Source of the DNA: Epiperipatus broadwayi
Lineage: Eukaryota; Onychophora; Udeonychophora; Euonychophora; Peripatidae
Assembly (NCBI GenBank): GCA_028023455.1
Contig: JAQFVV010012423.1
Span: 7,916,269 to 7,980,268 of the forward strand
Direction: 5' to 3'
Length of the DNA stretch: 64,000 nt
Shown: piece after piece, positions 1 through 10,390 of the stretch
Numbering within the stretch: position 1 is the first letter of the stretch
Layout: every line of letters begins with the position of its first letter
Position numbers and translations under genes: made by a program
Notes under the pieces: model-generated
Told to the model about the DNA's origin: nothing
Databases searched by the model: none
Seen by the model: the letters and a program-made list of their open reading frames with translations, nothing else

Positions 1-163
1 TTGATAAGTGCGGTAAGAGAAAATATTTAAAATCTCTATCTTCACTTTCTAAATAAGTATTCTTAATTAGTAGTAATTATTTATTATTGACTCTTGATTT
101 ATTGCTGATTAAAATATTTTAAATGATTTTCTCTATGTATTTTTCTTGGTTTATACATGTTAG

Positions 164-238
164 GAAAAAGAAGATAGTGATAATGATGACAAGCAATACC
201 ATGTGCAGTTTGAAGCCATTAGTGGAGCGTTGACTTAG
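164..238 (+). CDS. possible last exon of an off-window gene
   Basis: A pyrimidine-rich tract ending in TTAG (162-163) precedes 24 open codons and a TAG stop at 236-238. The peptide is acidic at first (EKEDSDNDD) and ends in FEAISGALT. The other two frames hit stops inside the same stretch. An AATAAA follows at 417-422, as expected for a terminal exon. I do not recognise the protein. The exon is short and its support is only the acceptor, composition and poly(A) signal, so a chance open frame remains possible. Confidence 0.35.
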   Translation, partial: EKEDSDNDDKQYHVQFEAISGALT

Positions 239-416
239 GTTTGGAGGTCTCTTGATCAATTCTGGAGCTCCTAGTTCTGGCGCTCAAACTTTTTATGAAG
301 CCATTAGCATTTTTTTTTTTTTTTAAATAATAAAGATGAAGAGCATTGGAGTTTTTTTAAATTTAAATTATGTATATATATATTGTTTCATTAAACAATA
401 TTCTATTTATATATGA

Positions 417-422
417 AATAAA
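417..422 (+). terminator. poly(A) signal AATAAA
   Basis: Canonical hexamer 179 bp after the candidate stop codon at 236-238. No other canonical signal is closer. It supports, weakly, that the left-edge exon is terminal. Confidence 0.35.
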
Positions 423-1055
423 GACAAACTTTAAACTATTTAATATCAATATAACAGACTATTCAGAATTCTACTTTTGATACATTTATTAATAGGATTT
501 GTTATTTAATGAAAGTATATATTTAATCTTCAATCATTTTTTTCACTTTGACAAAAACTTAGAAAAATTTCTGAAAACTAATTGCATTTACTTATGTCTC
601 TTTTTGAATGTGGATTCCATAAATTTGATCCAAATTCTAAAATAGGAAGAACCAAAGATAGAAAAAGATTTATATTTGGTGGAATATTCAAAAGCATTAC
701 CATGTCTGTAAATAGTTCCCACTATCTTGAAGTTTTATTTATTGTTGATTTTATGTGATGATGAAAGAAACCATTACTGGAAAATATAATTCCAAGATCC
801 CAAAGATTGTCAGCAGATTTTATTAAGATTATTGAGGAATATTTAAATCTTAGAATTTCAGATTTATCGGAATAACACAGGAGATGGAAGTATTGTAGAC
901 AGGTTTTGAGGTCATTAATAATATATATATATATATTAAAAATACTACTGTAAGGCATTCCAAAATAGGAATAAAATTGAAAAGATATTTGTTCATTAAA
1001 CTTAACATAAGCTGCTTTAGTTTTTATAAAAGATTCAAACCAACAAATTAGATTA

Positions 1056-2401
1056 CACCTGGGTCTTGTTTTATGCAGATTTATTTAATGTGATTTTGAA
1101 GTTATGCATTTCATGTTTCTTCTTAATATCTTTGTATGCGGTTTTCTTTTATGCGATAAAAATTATTAGATCAGAAGTTGAGCTCCGATAATGCGCTATT
1201 ACTTTAAATATTATAAATTTCATGCACTCATGTCATATTTAAAGTAATAGCGCATTATTGGAGTTCGACTTCTCTCTAATAATTTCAATATTTTCAGCAC
1301 TTTATAATAGTACTGTAATAGATTTTATGCAATAAAGAAGTTCATAATTCACTTAAAATCAGGATTTCCCTATTTTATATACACACATTAAATTTTACAA
1401 GATTATAATGTAAATCTGTTCAAACATTATAGATGCCTATATTATGCATGTTGTTGTTTTTTTTTTGCATTTTAAATCACATTCTATTTTTGCTTTTTAA
1501 AAAAAGAGTACGTAGTCAATTAAACATTTAGGGTCCGCAAGTTTATTTTTAAAAGTTTAGTTATAGTGGTGGGCACAATAAAATTTGACAATTAAAATCT
1601 GATTTTTAATTATAATTAACAATTTAAAAATTACATAATGTGATCTGAAAATAATGTGACGCAAAACAATGAAATTTGATTTTTAAACGGAATTGAAAAT
1701 TAAAGACAAAAATAAGAATTTAATTTTTAATTGTTAGTTTTAATTAAATTTTGCCCAACAGTGGTGAGTCGGTGTCTTTTTATTATCGTAAGTTCTTATT
1801 TTTATTTTAAACTTTTGGTTTAGTCTAACGGAGAAGAAAAAACACCCAACAAAATGAATTTCTTTGGAAACAAAAATTTCAAATTTAGATCACTTAGCGC
1901 AATCAGAAGGATCAACAGCGATTGGAAAACATTTAGTTTAGGTGAGTCCACAATAAGAGCAATTAAAAAAATGAAGTTGGCGCTAGTTGTATTTCCTCTT
2001 GTGACGAATCTGATGTATTAGTAGTTTACAAATGAACTTACTTATCGTCAAATAGCGATAATAATTAAAATACTGTACATGTATGAAAAAATGAAAAATA
2101 CTGTAAATTACGCATAAAAATATATTGTTTTGAATAAAATTAAATGCTGTAGTTAATAAATAAGTAAAAAAAGTTTGTCTTGTATCAATTTTTTTCCAAT
2201 TTGAAATTTTTTATTAGTCATATTTTACTTTCTATTTTTTTTTTTTGTGCGAATTTTAAAGTAATTTTACGTTGTTGCTTTGTTTTTATGCGATTTTTGG
2301 AAAATTACAGCACCTATCCCCCATTTTTCAAGGTAAGTTAAGTCTATTTTTGTGCGCATTTTCTGAGGAACCTATCTACCACATAAAATGAGACCCAGGT
2401 G
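1056..2401 (+). mobile_element. Tigger/pogo-like DNA transposon remnant
   Basis: Terminal inverted repeats begin CACCTGGGTCT at 1056 and end as the complement at 2401, each flanked by TA (1054-1055 and 2402-2403), the target duplication of the Tc1/mariner superfamily. Near 1906-1970 two overlapping frames encode a CENP-B/pogo-type helix-turn-helix (EGSTAIGKH, then FSLGESTIRAIKK), interrupted by a 1-base shift. The right 180 bp, with GAGGAACCTATCTACC, resembles Tigger termini as I remember them. At 1346 bp with no catalytic domain it is non-autonomous. It contains a further inverted repeat at about 1160-1285. Confidence 0.75.
1564..1763. repeat. internal inverted repeat with hAT-like ends
   Basis: Imperfect arms read GTGGTGGGCACAAT at the left and, complemented, GTTGGGCAAAATTTAATT at the right, around an AT-rich interior. 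The GTGGTGGGC end resembles hAT-type miniature elements. The flanking 8-mers agree at only about half of positions, so no target duplication is claimed. It lies inside the Tigger-like element. Confidence 0.35.
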
Positions 2402-2819
2402 TATTTGCTAGACCAAGATTATGTAATTTAGTAAGAAGGATGTTATGATCAACATTATTAAAGACTTTAGATACGTCAAAATATATAACATCCAATCTAT
2501 TCTATTTTTCAATTGCATGTGCACTGTAATTATATATAGTAATGAGATTTTTTTCTATTGTTTACATTGGTGCAAAACCATGTGGCTCAGATGCCAATAA
2601 TTTGCCGATATCATGCATTATTTTATTATAAATGTATCTTTCAAATATCCTCGCAATGGTGTGCAAGACTGAAATGCGCCTATAATTATTGATCTTATCT
2701 TTATCCCCCCCCCCTTTAAAGATAGGAATGACTTTAGCAATTTTTAAAAATATGGGGAAAGTAGAACTTGCTATCGAACAATTGAGAATGTGACATAATA
2801 ACAATAACAACAACATTTT

Positions 2820-4746
2820 TTAAAGAAAGAAAGTAATAATATATTTAAAAATTAGCAGTAGTTACATAGATATCAAGTTTTTATTAACTAGAGAATAAAA
2901 GAATTTGAAAGAAACACTCTAAAAACTCTCATTACTTAGCAGTTAGGTAATCTGATCAATTCTTCTAATGAGAGTATTAGAGATGCTTTATCTCCAGTGG
3001 GATATTTGTGAATGTTTTATACGTCTCACATATATGTGTATATGTTATAATGATATCAAAGTTAAAATATTGCATATATTATCTTTCGTTTCAATTTGTA
3101 ACCAGATTTTAAACAGATTTCTTTAAAATGGTTATGATTAATTTGTGCTTAGTAAATCTATCAAGCTATTCTCTCTCTCTCTCTTTTTTTTTTTGAAGAA
3201 GGTTAGATATAATAAAAAAATGTTTTTGTTCAATTATACATTGTAGTTAATTTAGGCATTTCATTTTTTCCCCATCCCCTTCATTCTTTTATTTAGACTT
3301 CCTTATTTATTCTTTTTATCTTTTTTTTTTTTTAATACATTTTTATTTGACTTTTGTAAAACTCCTCTCATTTATGATCTTTTACATATATTTTTAATTT
3401 CAGCAAGCATTTAGGTTCTGCTTAAAATAATTTACTTATGCTTTATTACAATTCTTAGTGTGGATAATAATAATCCAAGAGACAACTTTTGTTTTTATAT
3501 TTAATTTATTTGAATGTTATTTATTTATTTGATATTTTTTGTGTAAACGAGTAGAGCATTCGAACTCCAGAAAAAGAAAAAGAAAAGTTAGAAAGAAAAA
3601 CAAAGAATAAAAGTTGCAAAACAAAAAAAGAGAGAAAAAAAACTTATTGTGTGTGTAATAGATTAAAATAATAGTTGCACACACAATCTATTATTACAAT
3701 TAGTACAAAGAAATGACTGATAACATGAAAGATAATGACAAGTTTTAATTAGCTTAGGTGACTAACTAAATTCAGTAAGACATTAGAAAATGGAGAAAGA
3801 AAGATATAATAATGATTAATGTAACCACAAATATGAATAATAATCATTAGATAATCAAATTAAGTAGATGATGACTTTTACCCAATCATATACCCATTCC
3901 ATTATACATACAGTTTTAAAACTAAGCTCGCCTTTATTTTAATAGCAAAAAAAATACAGTTAAAGGCCACAAAGAACTGTCCATTCCCAAAGATACTATA
4001 AGAGCAAACAATTATTGACTTTAAAATATAAATCGAATTTGAGTTTACTATAATAATAAATATATAAAGAATGATTATTAATACTAATGACTTTGCAAAC
4101 AAAACATTTTTTAAGGTAGTTATTACTGGAAAATAATAAAATAAATACTGTATTGAAAAATTATAATAAAAATAATAAAAAATCGAGTTTTTTTTTTAAA
4201 AAATTAATATTTATCATAATAAAATATTAAATAATAAACGAAGAAAGAAAGCAAAGGAATACATATAAGTTGTTAAGAAAATTTTCAAAAAAAATTAAGT
4301 ATTTACAATGGGTGGAGTCCACCACAGTTAAAATGAATAACAATTTCCTAAAGAAGTATTTTAAGGTTTTTGCAGAAGTGGCAGACCATGTTTTCATTAA
4401 AAAAAGAATCTCTGGTATTCTAAAGAGATAAAATATTAATTGCTCTGCATGAAAGAATAAGGCTGGAGATAGAATTCATTGGAGAACTGCAATTAGGGAA
4501 GGTGTTGAATTATTTCAGAAAGGAAAGTGACTGCAAAAGTTTATTGAGATCATATTACAAGATGTCAAATAAAGTAAGATTTTAAGATCAGCCAATGTAT
4601 ATACAGAAATGAGTTTGTTTCATGAATTGATTTTTATAGTAGTTATAAAAAATTTATTTATTTTTCTGAAGTTTAGGATAACTATGTTATACTCAAAATA
4701 AGAGTCATAGATCACATGATCCAATTCTCTTACGCTTGTAAGATAT
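2820..4746. other. non-coding, AT-rich; nothing recognised
   Basis: Only short open frames and low-complexity tracts (a TC run at 3172-3183, T tracts near 3184 and 3320). A weak inverted pair around GTGTGTGTAATAGATT and AATCTATTATTAC sits near 3648-3700. Confidence 0.6.
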
Positions 4747-4839
4747 AAACAGTGAGCATTGCCAATTGCTCAACAAGCTTTGTGATAAATGCTTAGCCTA
4801 TCACAAAGCTTGTTGAGCAATTGCCAATGCTCATTGTTT
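4747..4839. repeat. 41-bp-arm hairpin
   Basis: Arms 4747-4787 and 4799-4839 are reverse complements with one visible mismatch, around an 11-base loop. The core is CAATTGCTCAACAAGC. Similar TATGTTATACTCA strings lie outside at about 4683 and 4841. Such near-perfect symmetry suggests a young miniature inverted-repeat element or a hairpin transcript. Confidence 0.7.
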
Positions 4840-4963
4840 ACTATGTTATACTCATTTACAAATAAATAAATATCTCACTAATTCATCGTCATCTCCTGTG
4901 TTATGTTTGAAGCAGATTACTGTCTTGAAATAAGTATTCTTTGTTTCTTCAAATTAAACTCAT

Positions 4964-5037
4964 CCATAGTTTTATTTCCTCTAGAATTTTGATCTCCCCT
5001 CTACTAAAAAAAAAATCCAGAGGAAATAAAACCATGG
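4964..5037. repeat. short inverted repeat
   Basis: Arms near 4964-4985 and 5016-5037 (CCAT.GTTTTATTTCCTCT and its complement) around an A-rich loop. It lies about 250 bp upstream of the exon at 5288. Confidence 0.5.
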
Positions 5038-5287
5038 AAAAATCCCAATCAAAGTGCAACAAAATTGTATAATTTTAGCACTTAAGATATAATTAGACAT
5101 TAGCAATATGTGTACAGCTAAATATGAATAAAAATATTACAAATTATAATCATTGAACTTCTATACTGATCACAGTAAAATGCATTCACTTAAATAATGA
5201 ATTTTTAGTTGTAGAAGTTTTAATCATATTTTTTATCAAATTTAAATAAAATTTAAGTAATATTGTTTTATTATTATATAAATGTAG

Positions 5288-5515
5288 TCGAAAAAAGGAT
5301 TATCCAGGAAAGAAATAGAAGAAATGATGAAAACAAAGGAAGAAGAGAAAAAATCTGAAGCTGAAATAATTCCAATGTCTAATCGTCTGCAACCATTTCC
5401 TTCTCATTTTGGTGCTAAAATTAGACATCAAAAGCGTTCAACTACTCTTGAAAAGATAAAAAAGAAAAGACCTGCCAACAAACTCAGTAGAAGAGAAAAA
5501 ATAGCTGTTAGAAAG
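5288..5515 (+). CDS. exon of a lysine-rich, nucleolar-like protein
   Basis: Exon bounded by a TAG acceptor (AG at 5286-5287, after a T-rich tract) and a GTATTT donor at 5516, coding in phase 0 throughout for 76 residues. The peptide starts SKKGLSRKEIEEMM, has PMSNRLQPFPSHFGAKIRHQ in the middle, and ends KKKRPANKLSRREKIAVRK. It is rich in Lys, Arg and Glu, with no membrane segment or metal site. The composition resembles ribosome-biogenesis or nucleolar proteins, but I do not recognise the family. The internal ATG at 5324 is probably not the start because the open frame continues to the acceptor. The partner exon, also phase 0, is at 26260. Both share composition and strand, which is the basis for joining them; intermediate exons could have been missed. 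Confidence 0.65.
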
Positions 5516-7205
5516 GTATTTATTTTATCTTTTTAATATTTTTCTATTTAAATGCTAATTTATTTATTTATTTTTTTGATAAAATTTACTGAAATGTATG
5601 TTCGATATGAAATGATATATATATATTATTCCAGCATCTCTTTAATTCCAGATTTGGTGAGATTTTTTTTTTTCAATTTGCAAATGGTAAATTTGAATAG
5701 CCATCCCATAGTCAATTTCTAGTGTCCAGTTATTGAATACTAAATGTGTATCTATCTGTTATTAGATAGAGAATAAAACAAAGATGTTTAAATGCTTAAT
5801 AGCTTTCTGTGGTAATTGACAAGCCTAGAAGTAATTTCATTTATATGTTTAAGTTTGGTAAATGTTAAAATTTACCTATATATGCATATACATATTGTTG
5901 CCAAGAATTGGAAGATCATTACTATAAGAGTTTGTTTTCTAGATAACAAAAGTACCCAACTCCAGTCAATTTATTAAAGTTTGGAGTGTAAACTTAACAT
6001 ATTACTATGGTTTTAATTGTTATTATTATAAATGTGCTCTATTAATATTTTTGTTGTGAGAGAAAGTATTAAAAAAATGTCTTTTCATTGTAACTAAAGA
6101 CAGTTTCTTTCTTTTTTTTAAAGAAAAAAAGATTTGAAAAATTCATTAAGATTTGATTAAGTGATAGTTAGTTAGATTTAAATTCAGGTTTAATCCATTA
6201 TTTGAAAAGCTTGATTCATGTACTTTTTCAGATTAAATTTTTTTTATAGATTTAAGTAAAGCCTCTCAAAACAACTATATCAATAAAAAAGGGGGGATTT
6301 TTTTTTTTAAACTTGAATTTTAACAATATTTATTTGAACAAAATTATTCATATAGTTTAAATATAATTTACTAGAATAATTTATTAAATTGACTTTATCA
6401 GCAAATGTTGTTTTAAAAAGATTAATTAAAGAAAAAAAATTATAACTAATTAAATTCATTAGTTACATTTTGCATTGCCTCTGTGACAGAAATAACATTG
6501 GCTGTTTTATAAATTATGGTCTTGTGAGTATCCATGTTAATATAAAAGTGATGCACTATTATTATTTTTTTGTTGACATTTTTTTGGAGAATTAACATTT
6601 AGTTTTCATGTTTTATACACAATTAAGAAACAAAAACTGATAAACTGAATAAAATAATTAATTTCTTTAACAATTTAATTTTTTTATAAATAAATAAATG
6701 ACTAGATATTAGAAGTTTATTGTCATTGTTTTTTTCTATTGTTATTTGTTTTGAGAATAAATGTTTAGCAGAATTGCAAACTTAATTTTTATATTACACA
6801 TACTATAGAGAATCAATACATAGCATTTGGATAAACACATCCTAATTTGATTGTTTTAAATGAGTAGTTATAGAAATAGTAGTCTGTGTATATTTTTGAT
6901 ATGTTGTGATGGTTGAACATTTAAAATGTTTGAATCTATAGATTTCAGAATAATGGTATTTAATCCATATTTAAAAATAATGTATTAGGATCAACAGAAA
7001 GTAAAATTATTTACTACCTGTAAATATACAAAAGAATTTATCAACTTTTGCATATATTATAGATTGATTGTCCTTTTTTTTTTTTTGTAAAAATTGAATA
7101 GTGAAGATTATAAATGAGCAATTTTTAAAGAAAACTTTAACTACTAGCTTTTTAAAGTTTACATAGTTTTATGAAATAGTTTGTCATAGAAAGATGAATG
7201 ATATT
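5516..7205 (+). other. intron, left part; nothing else recognised
   Basis: Start of a 20.7-kb intron (5516-26259). AT-rich with homopolymer tracts; no convincing coding frame or repeat before the LTR element at 7206. Confidence 0.55.
7201..7205. repeat. target-site duplication, left
   Basis: ATATT immediately left of the 5' LTR; the same five bases follow the 3' LTR at 9659-9663. A 5-bp duplication fits Ty3/gypsy-type integration. Confidence 0.85.
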
Positions 7206-7843
7206 TGTTATAGTCCTCCCTTCTCTCAGAAGTGGACTATTCCAGATGCCGCCTTATCTGATCGGATTAAGCATTGTTTGCCACAGGCCAATAGGCTGAT
7301 GTATAGATAAAAGCATAGCCAATGATTATTACAGGCCAATGAGCAATGATGCTTGCTGAATCCGAAGGCTTTCAATAAGGTCAGGGATCTGGGTATAAAT
7401 AGTCAGCCTTTTGTGAGGATCAGGGAAGAACGTGTCTAACCTAAACAGACGCTTTGCGTTCTCCCAGGGAAACTCTGCTAACCTAAACAGCAGCAATTAT
7501 TCTCATTAATAGCACTACGCTATTTAGATCTACACAGCTAGGCAAGTCTCACAGAGACCGACGCTGCTAAGATCACATTTGGCTCGAGGCAAGCTGTCTT
7601 GTACAGCTGGAAGAGTCATAGACCTTACCCGTGAGGCAAGCCATAAGGTGTGGCTAGAAGCGGCAGGCAGAACACAAGAGTTACGTTAAACTCCAAGATT
7701 CAACTTATAAATATGCATTTGTATACTGTATATTGTTTGTATATATTTGTACATAATAAATATATTAAATTATAATACTTGTTTCAGTATTATTTTATAT
7801 TATTTACTGTGAGTTGGGTCTGTAATCCAGACCAAACACAACA
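7206..7843 (+). repeat. 5' LTR
   Basis: Begins TG and ends CA. Contains a TATA-type promoter (TATAAATA near 7395) and AATAAA near 7757 upstream of the 3' border, so the U3-R-U5 order is readable. Nearly identical to 9020-9658. Confidence 0.92.
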
Positions 7844-7847
7844 GATT

Positions 7848-7865
7848 TGGTGCAGTTGACAAAAG
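7848..7865 (+). promoter_or_regulatory. primer-binding site
   Basis: TGGTGCAGTTGAC begins four bases after the 5' LTR. TGG at this position pairs with a tRNA CCA end. I do not assign the tRNA. The decayed element at 55857 has the same GATT spacer followed by TGGCAC. Confidence 0.7.
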
Positions 7866-8291
7866 ATTTTTTTTTTCCCCCACGGCTGAAAAAAGAAAAA
7901 AACTTGGAAAACGTAAATACGCAAGTGCGCAATTATTTAGACACACACTTGTAAGTTACGAAGCTGTGATTACTAAATCACACTTAAATATGGTCCAAGT
8001 ATTTATTAAACAGTGATTCTTAAAATCACTTATTGCTGGCAAAACAAGTAAAATACATGATAGTATTTACTAAACAGCCACTGTCAAAATCACTTATTTC
8101 AGGGAGGAAACAAAGTGATCATAAACACGATTGGTGCTTCATAAACCAATCAAAATTGGCCTTGCTAAAAAGACAGAAGCTCGCCCTAGCAGAGTAAAAA
8201 AATCTGTTGAAAAATCATATCGAGTGGTTACTCGCAAATATACAGAAAAAATATTTTTCTCACGTGATAACAGAGAAAAAAAAATAAAAAA

Positions 8292-8994
8292 ATGGCTAGT
8301 ATAATTGGCTCGATGTAAGCTTTTGATCCAGGATTCCCTGAGAACTGGTCAAGCTACAAAGAGCGCCTAATTTTCTATATGCAGGCCAATCAGATAAAAA
8401 AGTCTGAAATAAAATTAGCGACACTGATAACGATAATCGGGTCGCAAACTTATAATATTTTAAAATCGCAAATGGTGTCAGAAACACTGGCTGACTTGAA
8501 TTTTGAGAAGGCATTGGCGATTCTCACGGAATATTTTCCCCCCAAACCGCTAACAATAATGCAGAGATATTATTTCAATCTATGTATTCAGGCGGAGGGA
8601 GAAAAAGCTAGAGAATTCGCCACGCGAATCCGGACATTAGTCACTTACGTGCCAATTTAAAGAGTTCTTAAATGAAGCACTATGCGATCGTTTCATTTGT
8701 GGCATGAACGATCATAATTTAAGACTCAAACTATTAATGACACTGGATATAGATTTTGAAAAGGCTGTAACTTAAGCCACGCTGGCAGAGTCTATAGCAT
8801 GTCAGGCAAAGCCACTACAAAAAATAAATTATACTGTTCAAAAAGTTGAACAGAATGCTGAGTCTGACAAGCACTCAGTTAGCTCAACAACAACAACGAG
8901 TGTAAAGCGTTGTTATAGATGCGATAAACCGATCCACGTGCAACCAAAATGCTTTAGTCGTCCTCCAGCACACCTACATGACTATGTTCTCTAG
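8292..8994 (+). pseudogene. broken gag fused to the end of pol
   Basis: ATG at 8292 is followed by an in-frame TAA at 8316-8318. The longest clean piece is 8379-8660, a capsid-like retrotransposon Gag segment (IMQRYYFNLC, then EFATRIRTL). A 1-base insertion near 8650 breaks the frame and another TAA sits at 8773-8775. Further on, near 8910-8955, is an intact CX2CX4HX4C zinc knuckle (CYRC...H...C). The next codons read RPPAHLHDYVL and stop at 8992-8994, a form typical of the last residues of Ty3/gypsy pol. The whole enzymatic part of pol is therefore deleted. It cannot make a full Gag and would depend on proteins supplied by another element. Confidence 0.85.
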
Positions 8995-9009
8995 GGTAAA
9001 TTTTAGCCA

Positions 9010-9019
9010 GGGGGAGGGA
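9010..9019 (+). promoter_or_regulatory. polypurine tract
   Basis: GGGGGAGGGA directly abuts the 3' LTR at 9020, the expected plus-strand primer site. Confidence 0.85.
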
Positions 9020-9658
9020 TGTTATAGTCCTCCCTTCTCTCAGAAGTGGACTATTCCAGATGCCGCCTTATCTGATCAGATTAAGCATTGTTTGCCACAA
9101 GCCAATAGGCTGATGTATAGATAAAAGCATAGCCAATGATTATTACAGGCCAATGAGCAATGATGCTTGCTGAATCCGAAGGTTTTCAATAAGGTCAGGG
9201 ATCTGGGTATAAATAGTCAACCTTTTGTGAGAATCAGGGAAGAACGGGTCTAACCTAAACAGACGTTTTGCGTTCTCCCAGGGAAACTCTGCTAACCTAA
9301 ACAGCAGCAAGTATTCCCATTGATAGCACTACGCTATTTAGATCTACGCAGCTAGGCAAGTCCCACAGAGACCGGACGCTGCTAAGATCACACTCGGCTC
9401 GAGGCAAGCTGTCTTGTACAGCTGGAAGAGTTATAGACCTTACCCGTGAGGCAAGCCATAAGGTGTGGCTGGAAGCGGCAGGCAGAACACAAGAGTTACG
9501 TTAAACTCCAAGATTCAACTTATAAATATGCATTTGTATACTGTATATTGTTTGTATATATTTGTACATAATAAATATATTAAATTATAATAGTTGTTTC
9601 AGTATTATTTTATATTATTTACTGTTAGTTGGGTCTGTAATCCAGACCAAACACAACA
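9020..9658 (+). repeat. 3' LTR
   Basis: 639 bp, matching 7206-7843 with about 20 substitutions and one indel by eye. Followed by ATATT at 9659-9663. Confidence 0.92.
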
Positions 9659-10241
9659 ATATTATTACCCTGATATAATCTATAAATTTCTTTTAGCCTT
9701 AATTAAAATTTATTTTAATAAGCAGATATGAGATACAAATCAGTTATTTTATTTTTCTAATTTGTAAATGAAGACTAAAGTTTGAATTTCTATTTATTGC
9801 GTCATTAGGAGATACAATTTTAAGAAAAATTTATAGAAGCTTGTTCTAGAAATTGTACATAACATGGAAGCAAATTTCATTTTTTGGCATTCTGTTTGTG
9901 AATAACTATAATAGCATATATTTGTATCTTATCAGAAAAATCACTAATAATTGTATATGCTTATCCAAGTATATAAAATGATCTAAGCATATCATTGATC
10001 GTGATTATTCTATTTATATTAGTTTTAAATATATGCACCATATAATATATGTATTAGCTTGACAAGTAATTATTTATTTTTTAAATTACATTAGTAAATG
10101 GACATATGTGTGTGTATGCATGCATATAGATAAAATAATAATGATGTTTTCAAAATTCATGTTCACTATTTATATTTTTAGACAAAATAATGCTAAAATT
10201 AATATTTATAAATTTATTATTCAAAAATATTCTTCTTCAAA
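9659..10241 (+). other. intron sequence; nothing recognised
   Basis: AT-rich, with a short GT-rich tract near 10106-10118. No gene seen. Confidence 0.5.
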
Positions 10242-10390
10242 CAAATAACTAAAGACATCATAAAGTGGCTAATGATTCCAAGATGAATTTCTGCTGAACT
10301 AGCTTTATCAGTTGGCTTAGATTCTCAAATCCGTTAAATGCCGTCTTGGAGGATCATTAGTCTTTTCTAATGTCTTCAGTCAGTTATTTG
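10242..10390. repeat. imperfect palindromic miniature element
   Basis: Ends CAAATAACT (10242) and AGTTATTTG (to 10390) are inverted, and the arms continue with AAGACAT, CTAATGAT and CCAAGA blocks against their complements. About 60-bp arms around a loop near 10290-10340. Confidence 0.6.

Larger units (their letters stand above)
600..2816 (-). mobile_element. LINE reverse-transcriptase fragment, split by a DNA transposon
   Basis: Minus-strand remains of a jockey/CR1-like non-LTR retrotransposon. The piece at 2402-2816 encodes an RT entry segment (LKIAKVIPIFKGG, then NNYRRISVLHTIARIFE) and motif A (FDVSKVFNNVDH, about 2420-2495). The piece at 600-1055 continues with WFESF, a degraded YADD box read as YSDKS near 860-880, and thumb/C-terminal parts (PILEFGSNLWNPH). 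The two pieces join in frame when the 1056-2401 insert and one TA are removed. Scattered stops and the altered catalytic box show it is dead. Confidence 0.85.
7206..9658 (+). mobile_element. non-autonomous Ty3/gypsy-type LTR retrotransposon
   Basis: Complete element of 2453 bp: two LTRs of 638 and 639 bp starting TGTTATAG and ending CACAACA, a primer-binding site, a gag remnant, a polypurine tract and 5-bp ATATT duplications. The interior is only 1176 bp. Protease, reverse transcriptase, RNase H and integrase are missing: the frame passes from the gag zinc knuckle into a segment that looks like the extreme C-terminus of pol. About 20 differences between the LTRs (near 3%) point to a fairly recent insertion. 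Related, more decayed gag sequence occurs at 56045-56800. Confidence 0.92.

Noticed and set aside
1160-1285. Independent hairpin element
   Set aside because: Inverted repeat is real (AATGCGCTATTACTTTAAA) but lies inside the Tigger-like element and may be part of it.
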